From: Phycomyces nitens
Lineage: Eukaryota > Mucoromycota > Mucoromycetes > Mucorales > Phycomycetaceae
Direction: 5' to 3'
Assembly: GCA_022702545.1 (NCBI GenBank)
Contig: JAHRBC010000002.1
Coordinates: 5,518,001-5,582,000, forward strand
Length of the DNA stretch: 64,000 nucleotides
A model generated the notes under the pieces. The model did not search any database and was not told the origin of the DNA. It saw only the letters and a list, made by a program, of their open reading frames with translations. Position numbers and translations under genes: made by a program. Shown in pieces: positions 32,701-42,346 of the stretch (position 1 is the stretch's first letter; each line of letters starts with the position of its first letter).

Positions 32701-32882
32701 CCGAGCGTACAAGAGAACATGAAAGTGTTGACATTTGTAGGCCACAATTTTCTCCAGCCAACTACCACAGTATTGTGCCTGTACATCGCATTCTGTTAGA
32801 AGTAGCACTGGCTGAACATATGACCCAAAATAATGTAAAGAAGATACTGGTTATCCCTTTACCTAAAAAAATATATGCTTAA
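29749..32882 (+). CDS. CACTA-3 transposase (Tnp2-like)
   Basis: Exon 1 from 29749 gives the C-F-C-P-R-C...QRHAKRAR zinc motif. A short second exon near 29955-29992 is likely, exon 3 is 30070-30279 (acidic, rich in Asp-Ala) and exon 4 is 30343-32882. Exon 4 (845 codons, open throughout) has ENPVHRFIA, a CQDCHKVYEE zinc element, NVDWFQPFDG, LVGLMPGPKEPKSDEIN, CDIPAARKTSGF, IIDPMHNLFLGTAKRM and WLFSFERYNGLLK, and ends IPLPKKIYA. The D, D, E residues in the WFQPF, DPMHN and FERYNG blocks are the likely catalytic triad. It would cut at the CACTG ends. The exon 1-exon 2 junction is unclear in this copy, so the N-terminus is uncertain. Confidence 0.88.
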
Positions 32883-33025
32883 GTTTTAATAAAATATGTC
32901 TTTACTCATTTTTAAACAAGATTGCATACCAGAATAAAATAAACAAGTATAGGATTTGAATGAGTCTTTAGGATTGAGTGCATGAGAGGAGCAAAGATGA
33001 GGTTTTTTTATTTTTTTTAAATTTT

Positions 33026-34235
33026 TTAATTTCTAACGGCCCATTCAGGCGGGGAGGGACCATTCCCTCCGGGACTGCTACTTCGTCAACGCGGCCAAAC
33101 TTTCGACGAAGCATCTGACGATGTCTTGTTCCCAAGCCGGCAAGCACGTAGTCATCGACGAGTTCAAGGAAATGATTGAACTAAAATATTCATTAGTATT
33201 CTATAAAAATAATAAACAATATTCTTTGCGAATTTATTTACCTCGTCGCTTCGCCAGCTTGGGCGCGCAGTGAGGATGCGACGCCCGAACGAAGCATCGC
33301 TCCCCTCATCGTCAGACTCACCCTCAGACATTGCTGCCTTTTGGATGAGATTGCTGCAGTCCCGGTCCATTTCTTGGTCAATCGCCGCCTTGTTATTGGA
33401 GTATGCCTCCCGGCGGCGAGTGAGATGCTGATGAAATATATGATTGTCAATTGAGTTAATAGGAATCCTTTTCATAATAAAAATAATAACTCACGTCCGC
33501 CTGACGGCCATTTCTTCTTGAGCGAGCATTTGCTTCTGCTCGCTTCTCAAAAGACTTCTTCTCCTGAGTCCGCCTTCCATTGAAGTTGGTGTATATATAC
33601 CGGCGGAGGTCAGGGTACCTCAACCCAGACTCGAGAAACCTTGGCTGGAGATAGGCCATTATCTCGAGTACCAACTCTTTGTTGGGACTCTCGTTAAAGG
33701 CCACGTCCGTTCTCCAGCTAGGCTTTCGGTTGTTAGCCTCAACCAAGTCTGGGTTGTTGGACCTGAAGTTTTGGGTCTTCAGGTAGCGTCTGATGAAGCC
33801 CTAATATATTTTTAGAAGGTATTAGACTAGCAATATATTTCAATAGTATATACTCACATACGCGCGGTTGGTTTCCTGCATTTGAGGAGCTTCAAACGCA
33901 GCAAGTGCAACCACAGTGGGGGAGAGAGGAGCAGCAGCAACGGGAGCAGCAACAATGAGGGCAGCAACAATGGGGGCAGCAGCAACGGAAGCAGCAGCAA
34001 CGGGGGCAGAAGAAGTTGCCCCAGGGACATTTCCAAAACCATCCAAGATGGCAATGGTACTGGCACCATCTTGGATGATAACACCAAGCCTGGTGTCCAT
34101 AGTGGCTAGCCTGGTGCCAACAGAACGCACCTCTCCAGTCACATTGGACAAACCAGCCTCCACACTGGTCAATCTGTCCATCAATTCCCTGAACTCGTCG
34201 GTTGTTCGAGGAGCAATTGCACGTCTGTTTGCCAT
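33026..34235 (-). CDS. CACTA-3 accessory protein, four exons
   Basis: Exons 33858-34235, 33495-33800 (306 nt), 33242-33427 (186 nt) and about 33026-33180, joined in phase 0. The product starts MANRRAIAPRTTDEF and has a heptad-like N-terminal helix. A long Ala/Val linker follows that is much expanded compared with other copies. The exon 2 domain contains PSWRTDVAFNESPNKELVLEIM, exon 3 has MSEGESDDEG and RPSWRSDE, and exon 4 starts FNHFLELVDDYV. A small indel near 33050 moves the conserved C-terminal PEWAVRN into another frame, so the last ~10 residues are altered. The function is unknown. It is convergent with the transposase and divergent from the tail unit. Confidence 0.75.
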
Positions 34236-34409
34236 AATCTACAAAATATCAAATAATAATTTTCAATTGTTAATTGTCTTTATTTCATGGGATCTCATAT
34301 AAAATATGTAATGTCTTATACATACAATTGATATTTGTTTTATTGAAAGGTTTTGGGAAGCAGAAGGGTGTGTTGTGTGTGAACAGGCCTTTGAGAATAT
34401 AAAATACAG

Positions 34410-36397
34410 AGTATTTATAAAAAAAGAGTTTGATGAGCGGATCCAAACACTTCTTGTACACACTAATGAATGGCTCCATTTGTTTTTAGATTCTATCCAT
34501 TACACCTATTCTGTCTCTGTTTCAAATTATATATCCTTGTATTCTTTTCTTTTTTGCTCTTTTTTCCTTTCCCTCGTTTCCTATATCCGGGCCCATTTTT
34601 TCTTTCTTTTTTACACCTCTTTACACTAAAAAATCGGCGGCTTCTTTATAAACATGCGCTCATTCCAATACATCCTGCCTGCATTGCTCATCCAAACAAT
34701 CTGTGGTCAGTTGAATGTGCCTTTAGCATCTCGCAAATTATCCTGACTCTCTTTTTTTATTTTATAGACCTCCTCAACTCACACAGCTTTATTATATGGT
34801 TCAATCATCAATATTGGGCTAAAAAAATCTTTTTGTGTCAAACGATTTTCTATTCTAACGTTGCTTATTTTATTGTAGACCACACCACCAATCACCCCAT
34901 CTACCTCTTCCTTCATGTACGATTGTAATCATAATGGTAATATCTTTTTTTGGTCTTTATATTTTTTATAATATTATTCTGATCCTCTCTTTTTATCTTA
35001 TAGCCTTCCGCCACTCACACAGTCTATTATATTGGTATCGTCATCAGTGTCATGGTAAAAAGAACCTTTTGGTGTCAAACTTTTTTTCTCTAACATTGTT
35101 TATTCTACTTGGGTCACCCCCATCACACCCTGTCCGTCTCTTCCATCATCTACAACTGGTTATCATAATGGTAATGCCATTTCTTGGTCTATACTTTTCT
35201 ATAATATTATTGTTATTCTCTCTTTTTATTTTATAGACATATTCCGTTCACACGCCTATTATATGGTATGGTCATCAGTGGCATGGTAAAAAATCGTGTC
35301 AAATAATTTTCCCCTTTAACGTTTCTTATTCTACTATAGACCGCCGCCATCAATCACCCCATCTGGCTCCCCCATCATCCTCAACTGTTATCATAACGGT
35401 AATGCTGTCTCTTAGTCTTTCTACTTTCCATAACACTATTCTGATTCTCTCTTTTTATATTATAGATCTCCTCTACTCAAATGGTCTATTATATGGTATC
35501 GTCATTGGTGGCTTGGTAAAAAATATTTTCGTGTCAAACTATTTTATCCTCTAACGTTTCTTATTCTACTATAGACCGCCGCCATCAATCACCCCATCTG
35601 GCTTCCCCATCATCCTCAACTGTTATCATAACGGTAATGCTGTCTCTTAGTCTTTATACTTTCCATAACACTATTCTGATTCTCTCTTTTTATCTTATAG
35701 ACCTCCTCTACTCAAACGGTCTATTATATGGTATCGTCATTGGTGGCTTGGTAAAAACTCTTCGTGTCAAACTATTTTCTCCTTTAACATTTCTTATTCT
35801 ACTATAGACCGCCGCCATCACTGTCCACCCCATCTGGCCCCTTCATCATCTACGACTGGTTATCATAATGGTAATGCCTTTTCTTGGTCTTTATCTCTTT
35901 CCATAATATTATTCTGGCTATTTACTAATATTGTTCTATACTCTTAATAAGAATCTATTGTTGGTCATCACGTAACATCCCTCTACTTAATTGTCAACTC
36001 TGTTTCTGGTATGTAAATCGATTATTCTATTACCCAATTCACCCATACTAATTTACTTTACCCCATCTCTAGTCAATCTAATCATACAAGATGCCATGCC
36101 ATGCCGCACAACTCAGCCCCACTTTGTCCGTTCTTATCCATCCCTTACAATGTAAGTATAAAATACCTCGCATCTTGAACAACACCCGCACTCTTGAATA
36201 TATGTCACTAATATAACTTTTATTGTATTAGAATACTGCCGCAACCACCCAAATCGCCATCAGTCCCTATTTTCAGGTATTGTTCAGTAGTGAAGCACCC
36301 GATCCAAGTAGTATCAAGTAGGCCGGTAGAAGCGGCAAGGATATACAGTAATAGTATTAGAGCTTGTGTACAGAGCCATTCTATTCTTTCCAATAAA
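34410..36397 (+). ncRNA. CACTA-3 spliced tail unit, probably non-coding
   Basis: Begins at a TATA-like TTTATAAAA near 34415 and ends at CTATTCTTTCCAATAAA (AATAAA 36392-36397). Many short segments of ~50-60 nt are bounded by GTAATG/GTAAAA donors and TTATAG/CTATAG acceptors. The last exons (AAT|GTAAGTAT ... TTAG|AATACTGCCGCA ... TTTTCAG|GTATTG) line up with CACTA-4 and -5. Reading frames differ between modules and contain stops, so a coding role is unlikely. Transcription is inferred only from conserved splice and polyA signals. Confidence 0.5.
34740..35935 (+). repeat. Five tandem ~235-bp exon-intron modules
   Basis: The predicted acceptor before the first exon of each module falls at 34768, 35004, 35237, 35466 and 35701, a spacing of 229-236 bp. 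Each module has a ~50-nt exon (ACCTCC...GGCTTG type), an intron of ~57 nt, a ~59-nt exon (ACCGCCGCCATC...ATCATAA type) and a second intron. CACTA-2 has two such modules; CACTA-4 and CACTA-5 have no tandem expansion. Confidence 0.8.
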
Positions 36398-36846
36398 CAC
36401 AAATATAAACCATAAACCTAATAAGTACGGGGTATAAAACAATGGGGGGGATCATTCTATGCTTGATTGCACAGTAATAGTATTTGATGATTGGTTAATT
36501 GCTTGAGGATATCCTTGATACCATGGAGAAAGCCAGCTTCTCCCCAACTTTATTTGCTGTGTGTAATCGTCTTTTCAATTTATAAACACATAATCTATTA
36601 CACTAAAAACATAGTTTTAAGCACAAAAATCTGGTAAACACCAAAAATCTATATGCAGAAAAAGCTAACGAACCCTACTCTCCCAAAAGTTTTCAACTTT
36701 GCACCTGTATGAGATTCGACTTTGAGCCCAGGAGAAACCTTGCTTACTCCCATACTCGTAGTATTCTGTTCTCCCCTGAAAACCTAAACTTTTCCCCTAT
36801 TTATTTCTGGTTATATACATGGTTTTACCCCACAGTTTTTGCAGTG

Positions 36847-37109
36847 CCACTATCGACGAGAACCAATATCTATTGTCCATTGAGTGTAGCAGCATACAGA
36901 GGGAGATCGGTATCCACAGCAGAGTGAAGATCTTCAAGAAAACTTTGATCGGCGGTGAGACAAGGGTCACAGTTCTCTTCAGAAATAGTCTTGTTCTCTT
37001 CATTGGTAACAACTTTATACTGGTCACAAGTTTCTTTATTACTCAAATGTTCAATAGGCTCATTATTGATACTGGCCTGTGGGGAGGAATTTTCTTCCAT
37101 TGTACACAA
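36847..37109 (-). pseudogene. Gypsy B pol N-terminus up to the protease triad
   Basis: A short frame, -1 relative to gag, rich in Glu, Asn and Ser, ending AATLNGQ then TAG at 36870-36872. After the stop the same frame reads ILVLVDSG, the aspartic-protease active site. CACTA-3 starts inside the Gly codon, and the next residues (ASANYVS) are on the far side at 29503. The stop is an additional lesion. Confidence 0.75.
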
Positions 37110-37120
37110 CCGACCTCCCG

Positions 37121-38242
37121 CTACGGTTGTGTTTCGCGAAAATCCTGCTTCTTTCGGTGCTCCTCATCCAACTGCTTAATCACAGCCATGCGTTGTCTGC
37201 AATTCCTCTTGATATGGCCGGGCTTGCCACACCAATGGCAAGTAGCACTGGTTCGTGCTGGCTGGGGACGGGACTGGTAGTTGTTGCGGCGGCCATTGAT
37301 TGCATCCAGGTCCATGGGCTCGGGTCCACTATACTGCTGGTATTGTGGTTTGTACTGTGGCTGGTATTGTTGAGGCAATGGGGCAGGCGTGTACATTTCT
37401 TGTTGACCAAGCTGGAGACCACTGGCATATGCCAAGGCAATGTTACAGGCATCGTCAACGTCGACAGGGCGGGCAGCAAGGACATTACCACGCACACTTG
37501 GGTGGAGACCTCGGACAAACTTGTCAAGAGCTTCTTCGTCGTTCATCCCAGGAAGCTCCAACTGGATGTCTTGGAAGGCATCGATGTACTCGGCCACAGT
37601 TCCTCTTTGGTATAGTCTTGCGAGGCGGTCCCTAGAGGTCTGTAACGAGTATACTGGGCGGAATTCTCCTGAAAGAGCAAGTCTAAATTCGTCCCAGGTT
37701 GTTGGATGCTTCTCCTTGAGTTCCATTCGTCGCCACCAAGTGTCGGCTCGGTCACGCAGCAGGTTCACTGCAAAATCACAGGCTCTGGTGGGGGTGAAAT
37801 TGTAGTACTTGGTGTAACGTTCGACTGTGCGCAACCAACCATCGACAACTGCGGCAGATCGTTCTCCTCTAAAACAATCTGGTTGTTTTATACGTTCTGC
37901 TCGCGAGTCTTGCTGTGCAGTTACTGCCTTCATCGCTTCAGCCACAGCTGCTGCTATGGCTTCGGCTGTGACTGTGACAGGTGGAGGGGCCATTTCTTCT
38001 GGTTTTCTGTTCTTTCCTGTTAGTGTCGCGGCAAGGTGTTGGGCAAGTTCGGACCACTTTTCTTCTCGTGCAGGAGTACTCTTGATTCTTTGTTCTTCGG
38101 GTATGTATGGTACACGCCGGTTCTTCTTATAGTCGGTTACTAGTTCGCTGGGTAACAAGTTCTGGACTCGTTCTTCAATCTCGAACTGGCTAAGTGTTTT
38201 GTTGTCAAGTGTTTCTTGGTGTCTTTCAACCGGATTCATCAA
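37121..38242 (-). CDS. Gypsy B Gag with CCHC zinc knuckle
   Basis: 373 codons. The N-terminal ~90 residues are charged, then comes a retrotransposon Gag domain (DGWLRTVERYTKYYNF, ADTWWRRME, WDEFRLALSGEFRP, FVRGLHPSVRGNVL). A Gln/Pro/Tyr-rich linker and a single CCHC knuckle CHWCGKPGHIKRNC follow. It packages element RNA. The frame is intact although pol is broken. The start MMNPVERHQ is about 35 bp inside the 5' LTR. Confidence 0.9.
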   Translation of the reverse strand: MMNPVERHQETLDNKTLSQFEIEERVQNLLPSELVTDYKKNRRVPYIPEEQRIKSTPAREEKWSELAQHLAATLTGKNRKPEEMAPPPVTVTAEAIAAAVAEAMKAVTAQQDSRAERIKQPDCFRGERSAAVVDGWLRTVERYTKYYNFTPTRACDFAVNLLRDRADTWWRRMELKEKHPTTWDEFRLALSGEFRPVYSLQTSRDRLARLYQRGTVAEYIDAFQDIQLELPGMNDEEALDKFVRGLHPSVRGNVLAARPVDVDDACNIALAYASGLQLGQQEMYTPAPLPQQYQPQYKPQYQQYSGPEPMDLDAINGRRNNYQSRPQPARTSATCHWCGKPGHIKRNCRQRMAVIKQLDEEHRKKQDFRETQP

Positions 38243-38264
38243 AATTTATTAGGAGGAAAAATAG

Positions 38265-38276
38265 CTTCAGCTACCA
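38265..38276 (-). other. Gypsy B primer-binding site
   Basis: TGGTAGCTGAAG on the minus strand, 2 nt inside the 5' LTR, starts with TGG, complementary to a tRNA CCA end. It differs from the PBS of gypsy A and C, so a different primer tRNA is used. The tRNA was not identified. Confidence 0.65.
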
Positions 38277-38278
38277 AT

Positions 38279-38589
38279 TGTCGTTCCTGATCTGGGATGG
38301 TCTTCCTTTTACTATAACAAAGCCAAAAGGTCAATCCCACTGGGGAAACAGGAGTATACGTAAAATCAAAGAGAGGATAAAAGATGCTTTTTATTATTAT
38401 GACTTTGGTTATCTTATATAGTTCTCTAACTAATACTGCGCATTATCCGCAGTAGTTATTATATGATATTTTCATAAAAGAAGAGACATTGTACTGCGGT
38501 TAATGCTCAGGAAGATGTTACTGCGCATAAAGAAGTACTGCGGTTAATCATCTTCAGATTTTACGGATTCATCAAAATAATGTCCGACA
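38279..38589 (-). repeat. Gypsy B 5' LTR
   Basis: 311 bp, essentially identical to 25946-26256. Its outer edge is followed directly by CCTGATCT, the sequence found at positions 8-15 of the same LTR type, as if it abuts an older related LTR. Confidence 0.92.
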
Positions 38590-39165
38590 CCTGATCTAGG
38601 CTATCTTCCAATTCACTGTAAACGTAGTCAAATTGGTCAAGCTTTAATACACAGGAGTATTCAAAATAAGAGAGAGGATAAAAGATAATTTTTATTGTTT
38701 TGAATTGGGATATCTTATATAGTTTCCTAAATGATTATTCATCTTTGACTACACTGAAGAGGTGTCTAATGTTCTTACAAAATTATTATAAACTGATTAC
38801 CAATTTCTAAAATTACAAACAGATGAATAATCATTTCAAATCATGCTTCATTTGTAAAGACAAGTCACTAGAATTTGTATCACCAAAATTAAGCACAACA
38901 TGGGTGTATCTTGCTAATGCTTGACTTAGATAAGTTTTGCAATAGATCACCACCAACTAGGACGTTTAGGATAAATAAGAATATAGAGAATTGAATGCTT
39001 TTTATTGATACAAATTGTTGTAGTATTTATACAGATTTTATAAGTGAAACTATCTAAACTAATTACTTTTTACTCAAGATGCATTGGTTATCTCTTTATG
39101 AGAGGCAATGAGAATATGTCTTGGTTTTACAAAAAGGAGAACCAATTGGTATATCATTGAGGACA
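38590..39165. repeat. Diverged LTR relics of the gypsy B type
   Basis: Blocks such as ACAGGAGTATTC, GAGAGAGGATAAAAGAT and TATCTTATATAGTT match the gypsy B LTR at lower identity in the same orientation. A second piece near 38985 (CTTTTTATTGATACAAATTG...TATTTATAC) resembles 41035-41070. No coding sequence is present. The Tc1 element is inserted at the right edge. Confidence 0.6.
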
Positions 39166-39167
39166 TA

Positions 39168-40778
39168 CAGTAGGTGGAAAAAGGGTTCGCATGTTCTATT
39201 AAAAAATATATATTTTGATAGTACTCTTTCAATTTTTAATATTTTTATATAAAACAAAATGTTTTATATGCATTATATATAACACTACCACATATAAAAA
39301 TATCAACGGCTGAGAATGAATATTGATTTAATAAAACTCAGACAAATTTTTGAAAAGTATGCGAACCCTTTTTCCACTTTGGATAAATTAGTAGAAAATA
39401 AATTATTTCTCTATGACTTTTGCTTATAAATTGTTCAAAGTCACATATAATAGTCAAAATGTGTCATATAATCGGAATATAAAACAAAAACATATATAAA
39501 TGACTAAGTTTTTCTTTTTATTTTCATATTATTCCTTGTTTCTTTTAAAATGAAAATTCTACCTCTTTCTCTCAGAAATTCTATCCAAAGTCAGCTTCAA
39601 AGTGGTGCCTCTGTCAAGAAAATTTCCAAGAACCTTTCTATCTCTGCTGGGACTGTATCCAAGTATAAAAAGAAGATGAAGATCACTGAAAAAATCTCTA
39701 TTGGTGGCCGAATTGCAAAAATTTCCCAAGTCAGAAGGCGCCTGTTAGTAAGACAATTTATAACTGGTGAAATACAAACTGCCAAAGAAGCACATATGAA
39801 ATTAGATCAAGAGGGACTGCAGCTTGACTATTCTACTGTTTGCAAGACCCTGAAGGCACTTGGTTTGAGAGCAGCAATTAAAAAGAAGAAGCCAATGATA
39901 TCAGAGAAAAATTGACAAGCAAGACTTAAATGGGCTTTAGAGCATTGACACTAAACTATTCATGATTGGAAACGTGTTATATTCTCAGATGAGACCAAAA
40001 TCAATATTTGGGGATCTGATGGAGTAAAATATCATTGGAAAAGGCCAGATGACCCACTACGAGACCATCATCTTGATTTAACTGTAAAACATGGAGGAGG
40101 CAGTTTGATGATGTGGGGATGTATGACTTATGAAGGCATTGGATATGGTTGTCACATACAAGAACTCATGACAAGCAAAGTTTACTGTGATATACTTGAA
40201 GATAACCTGAAAGAAACTATAGATTTCTATGGTTTTGATAAGCAAAATATCATTTTTCAGCATGATAATGACCCAAAACACACAGCCAAGACAACCAAAC
40301 AGTACATCAGTGATATGGAATTGCAAGTACTCCCTTGGCCAGCCCAATCCCCAGACCTGAACCCAATTGAGCATCTTTGGCATCATTTAAAGTTGCAACT
40401 TTCTTTATACTCTTTGAAGGCTAAAGGAGTACATGAACTTTGGGAAAGATGTGATAAAGAATAGAACAATATCACGCAGGATATTTGTAAAAAGTATATA
40501 GATACAATGCCAGCAAGAGTTGAAGCAGTAATTAAGGCAAAAGGCAAAAATACTAAATATTAATAAAAGTGGCAAAGGGGTTCGCATGTAATAAAAATCT
40601 TTGTATTTATTTATCTCAATATTTTTTGAATCTCCGCTTATAAAATTTATAATAAATATACACCTAAAAAATATCTTTCAAATACTTTTTGTTTTATGCT
40701 AATATGATGCATATTCATAGAGATATTATAAGAATAATAAATAATATATAAACATGCGAACCCTTTATCCACCTACTG
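39168..40778 (+). mobile_element. Tc1/mariner element with TA duplication
   Basis: 1611 bp bounded by CAGTAGGTGGAAAAAGGG and its inverted counterpart CCTTTATCCACCTACTG, flanked by TA at 39166-39167 and 40779-40780. Each end carries a second, inner copy of the GGTTCGCAT core in the opposite orientation (39358-39380 and 40566-40591). It contains one transposase gene with several in-frame stops. It is inserted into LTR-derived sequence. Confidence 0.92.
39550..40563 (+). pseudogene. Tc1/mariner transposase with in-frame stops
   Basis: One continuous frame of about 338 codons broken by TGA (39913-39915), TGA and TAA shortly after, and TAG (near 40462). The N-terminus has a helix-turn-helix (SVKKISKNLSISAGTVSKYK). 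The DDE domain follows with FSDETKINIWG, FQHDNDPKHTAK and LPWPAQSPDLNPIEHLW; spacing fits DD34E. There are no frameshifts. The stops sit where relatives have Trp or Arg codons, as expected from G-to-A or C-to-T changes. It cannot make active transposase. Confidence 0.92.
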
Positions 40779-40780
40779 TA

Positions 40781-41866
40781 TGTTAAAAGCATTACCGATT
40801 GGGTATCTGATTATCTGGGTTATTATTTGCTATGTCAACTCTGACATATTTACTATGTCAACTCTGACATACCAGATCGAGACTTGATAAAAGGAAGACC
40901 ATCCCAGATCAGGAATGACAAAATTGTCAGGTATCGATCTGGTATTTATTTTCTGGCACTTGTAACTAAGTTGCAGAATCAATACCACTGGGGATCGTCA
41001 AGTTCAAAGAATAGTTTTTAGGTAATAGATAGATTCCTTTTTATTGATACAAATCCTTTTACTATTTATACAAAATGTAATTAGATTTATGGCTAAATGT
41101 ATAGCTATGTTAATATGTCTTAGGTAGCTATTGTCCAGTAGAATATACTTAAGAGATATTCGCAATCTAAGACACTTGAGACATTTAGAAACATATGTAG
41201 GGAAACCAATTGGCAAGGTCTTGATCATTTACCCAACAAGGTCAACCATTATGTTATGTCCAAGGACAAGTCCCGTTACAAACCCCGTCTTTACTAGTAT
41301 CTTGAGGTACTCTCTGTTTGCACATGCTCCTGCTGGGATCATCCCTCTGCGCCCTTCTACTTCTTCTAAGCTCCTTAGCATACGTAACTGTGGGCATAAA
41401 ACTACCTTCTCTCTCTCTTATTCTCTTCACTCAATCAGTATAAATACTCATCAAATTGTTATCAATAGAGACATTTGGAGATTCTTTTTAATAGCCATAA
41501 AAGTAATTTTTAAACAAATGTTACACAGGATTATTAAAAATTCGGCCTGTTTTTATTAATAATATTAAAAATGTTTTTACTAACTTGCTTTTAAAATAAA
41601 CCAATCAACTGTACTTTATCTGTAATTTTATATGACTGCACATACAATTTATTTACCCGATTATATATCATTGGCCATATAGTAAAGTTAAAAATACAGA
41701 TTAAAGCCCAATATTTTAGAGAATCTCTTGTCCTAAAATAGAATATTAGAAAATCTGAATCCCCAAATGTCTCTAATAAAGCCGGATCTTTCATAAGCTC
41801 AAATTCTCCCTCTCAAGCCTATTTGCCTAAAATAGTCTTGTTCTTATATCCATAACTCCGCATAGT
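40781..41866. other. LTR-derived, non-coding sequence
   Basis: Near 40870-40919 there is a piece of a gypsy B-type LTR end (GGAAGACCATCCCAGATCAGG then AATGACA). Just before it lies a tandem duplication of TATGTCAACTCTGACATA. At 40975-41080 another LTR-like block is seen (ACCACTGGGGATC...TTTTTATTGATACAAAT). No ORF with family features was recognised in the remainder. Confidence 0.5.
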
Positions 41867-42133
41867 TGTCGGACATTATTTTGATGAATCCGTAAAATCT
41901 GAAGATGATTAACCGCAGTACAATGTCTCTTCTTTTATGAAAATATCATATAATAACTACTGCGGATAATGCGCAGTATTAGTTAGAGAACTATATAAGA
42001 TAACCAAAGTCATAATAATAAAAAGCATCTTTTATCCTCTCTTTGATTTTACGTATACTCCTGTTTCCCCAGTGGGATTGACCTTTTGGCTTTGTTATAG
42101 TAAAAGGAAGACCATCCCAGATCAGGAACGACA
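41867..42133 (-). repeat. Solo LTR of the gypsy B family
   Basis: 267 bp, TGTCGG...CGACA, nearly identical to the gypsy B LTRs apart from one deletion of about 44 bp between two copies of GTACTGCGGTTAAT. It is flanked by (A)TAGT on both sides, consistent with a target duplication. No internal element sequence remains, as after LTR-LTR recombination. Confidence 0.88.
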
Positions 42134-42264
42134 TAGTCATTACAATTACTGGTTGCTTATCAAGAGCCGATTTCGGTTGCCGATGTCAACTCAGACAAAA
42201 TAGTCTGACAAAAGAAAAACTATCCCAGATCAGGATCAACATTATTAACAGTTAATACTTCTTA
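42134..42264. repeat. LTR end relic next to tRNA-Asn
   Basis: Contains CTATCCCAGATCAGGATCAACA, a diverged copy of the gypsy B LTR edge, and GATGTCAACTCAGACA as near 40843. It lies between the solo LTR and the 3' side of the tRNA gene. Confidence 0.5.
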
Positions 42265-42337
42265 CGCTCCCGGGTGGGCTCGAACCACCAACCTCCTGAT
42301 TAACAGTCAGACGCGCTGCCAATTGCGCCACGGAAGC
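42265..42337 (-). tRNA. tRNA-Asn (GUU), second copy
   Basis: Identical over 73 nt to the gene at 25837-25909, with the same cloverleaf and GTT anticodon. The flanks of the two genes are unrelated, so they are separate loci and not a duplicated block. The gypsy C LTR begins 9 nt upstream of its 5' end. Confidence 0.97.
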
Positions 42338-42346
42338 AGAGTTTGC

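Larger units (their letters stand above)
29507..36846 (+). mobile_element. CACTA-3 transposon inserted in gypsy B
   Basis: 7340 bp. The 5' end is CACTGGGAAAACGGTGGG and the 3' end, reverse complemented, is CACTGCAAAAACTGTGGG. It is flanked by the 3-bp duplication CCA (29504-29506 and 36847-36849). It carries transposase (+), accessory gene (-) and a long spliced tail unit (+) with five tandem modules. It is the only copy whose transposase exon 4 is free of frameshifts. The insertion splits the codons just after DSG in the gypsy B protease. Confidence 0.95.
25946..38589 (-). mobile_element. Gypsy B, Ty3/gypsy retrotransposon, degenerate
   Basis: A minus-strand element with 311-bp LTRs (38279-38589 and 25946-26256, termini TGTCG...CGACA). 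It has a PBS, gag, a protease broken by CACTA-3, RT-RNase H and integrase. Two frameshifts (near 28485 and 27255) and one in-frame stop (36870) make it non-functional. It belongs to a different gypsy group from A and C: RT reads [11 protein letters not shown], and integrase is fused to RT-RNase H in one pol. The flanks TATTT (left) and CCTGA (right) do not match, so no TSD was found. Confidence 0.9.

Noticed and set aside
33854..34087. Leu/Pro-rich ORF in CACTA-3
   Set aside because: It is the alternate frame of the Ala/Val-rich linker of the accessory gene.
34934..35236. Hydrophobic ORF suggesting a membrane protein in the CACTA-3 tail
   Set aside because: It reads across predicted introns, and the frame is not kept between the tandem modules or between elements.
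37100..37125. Programmed -1 slip between gypsy B gag and pol
   Set aside because: Pol is in the -1 frame, but no X-XXY-YYZ heptamer was found near the gag stop, so it is not called as a feature.
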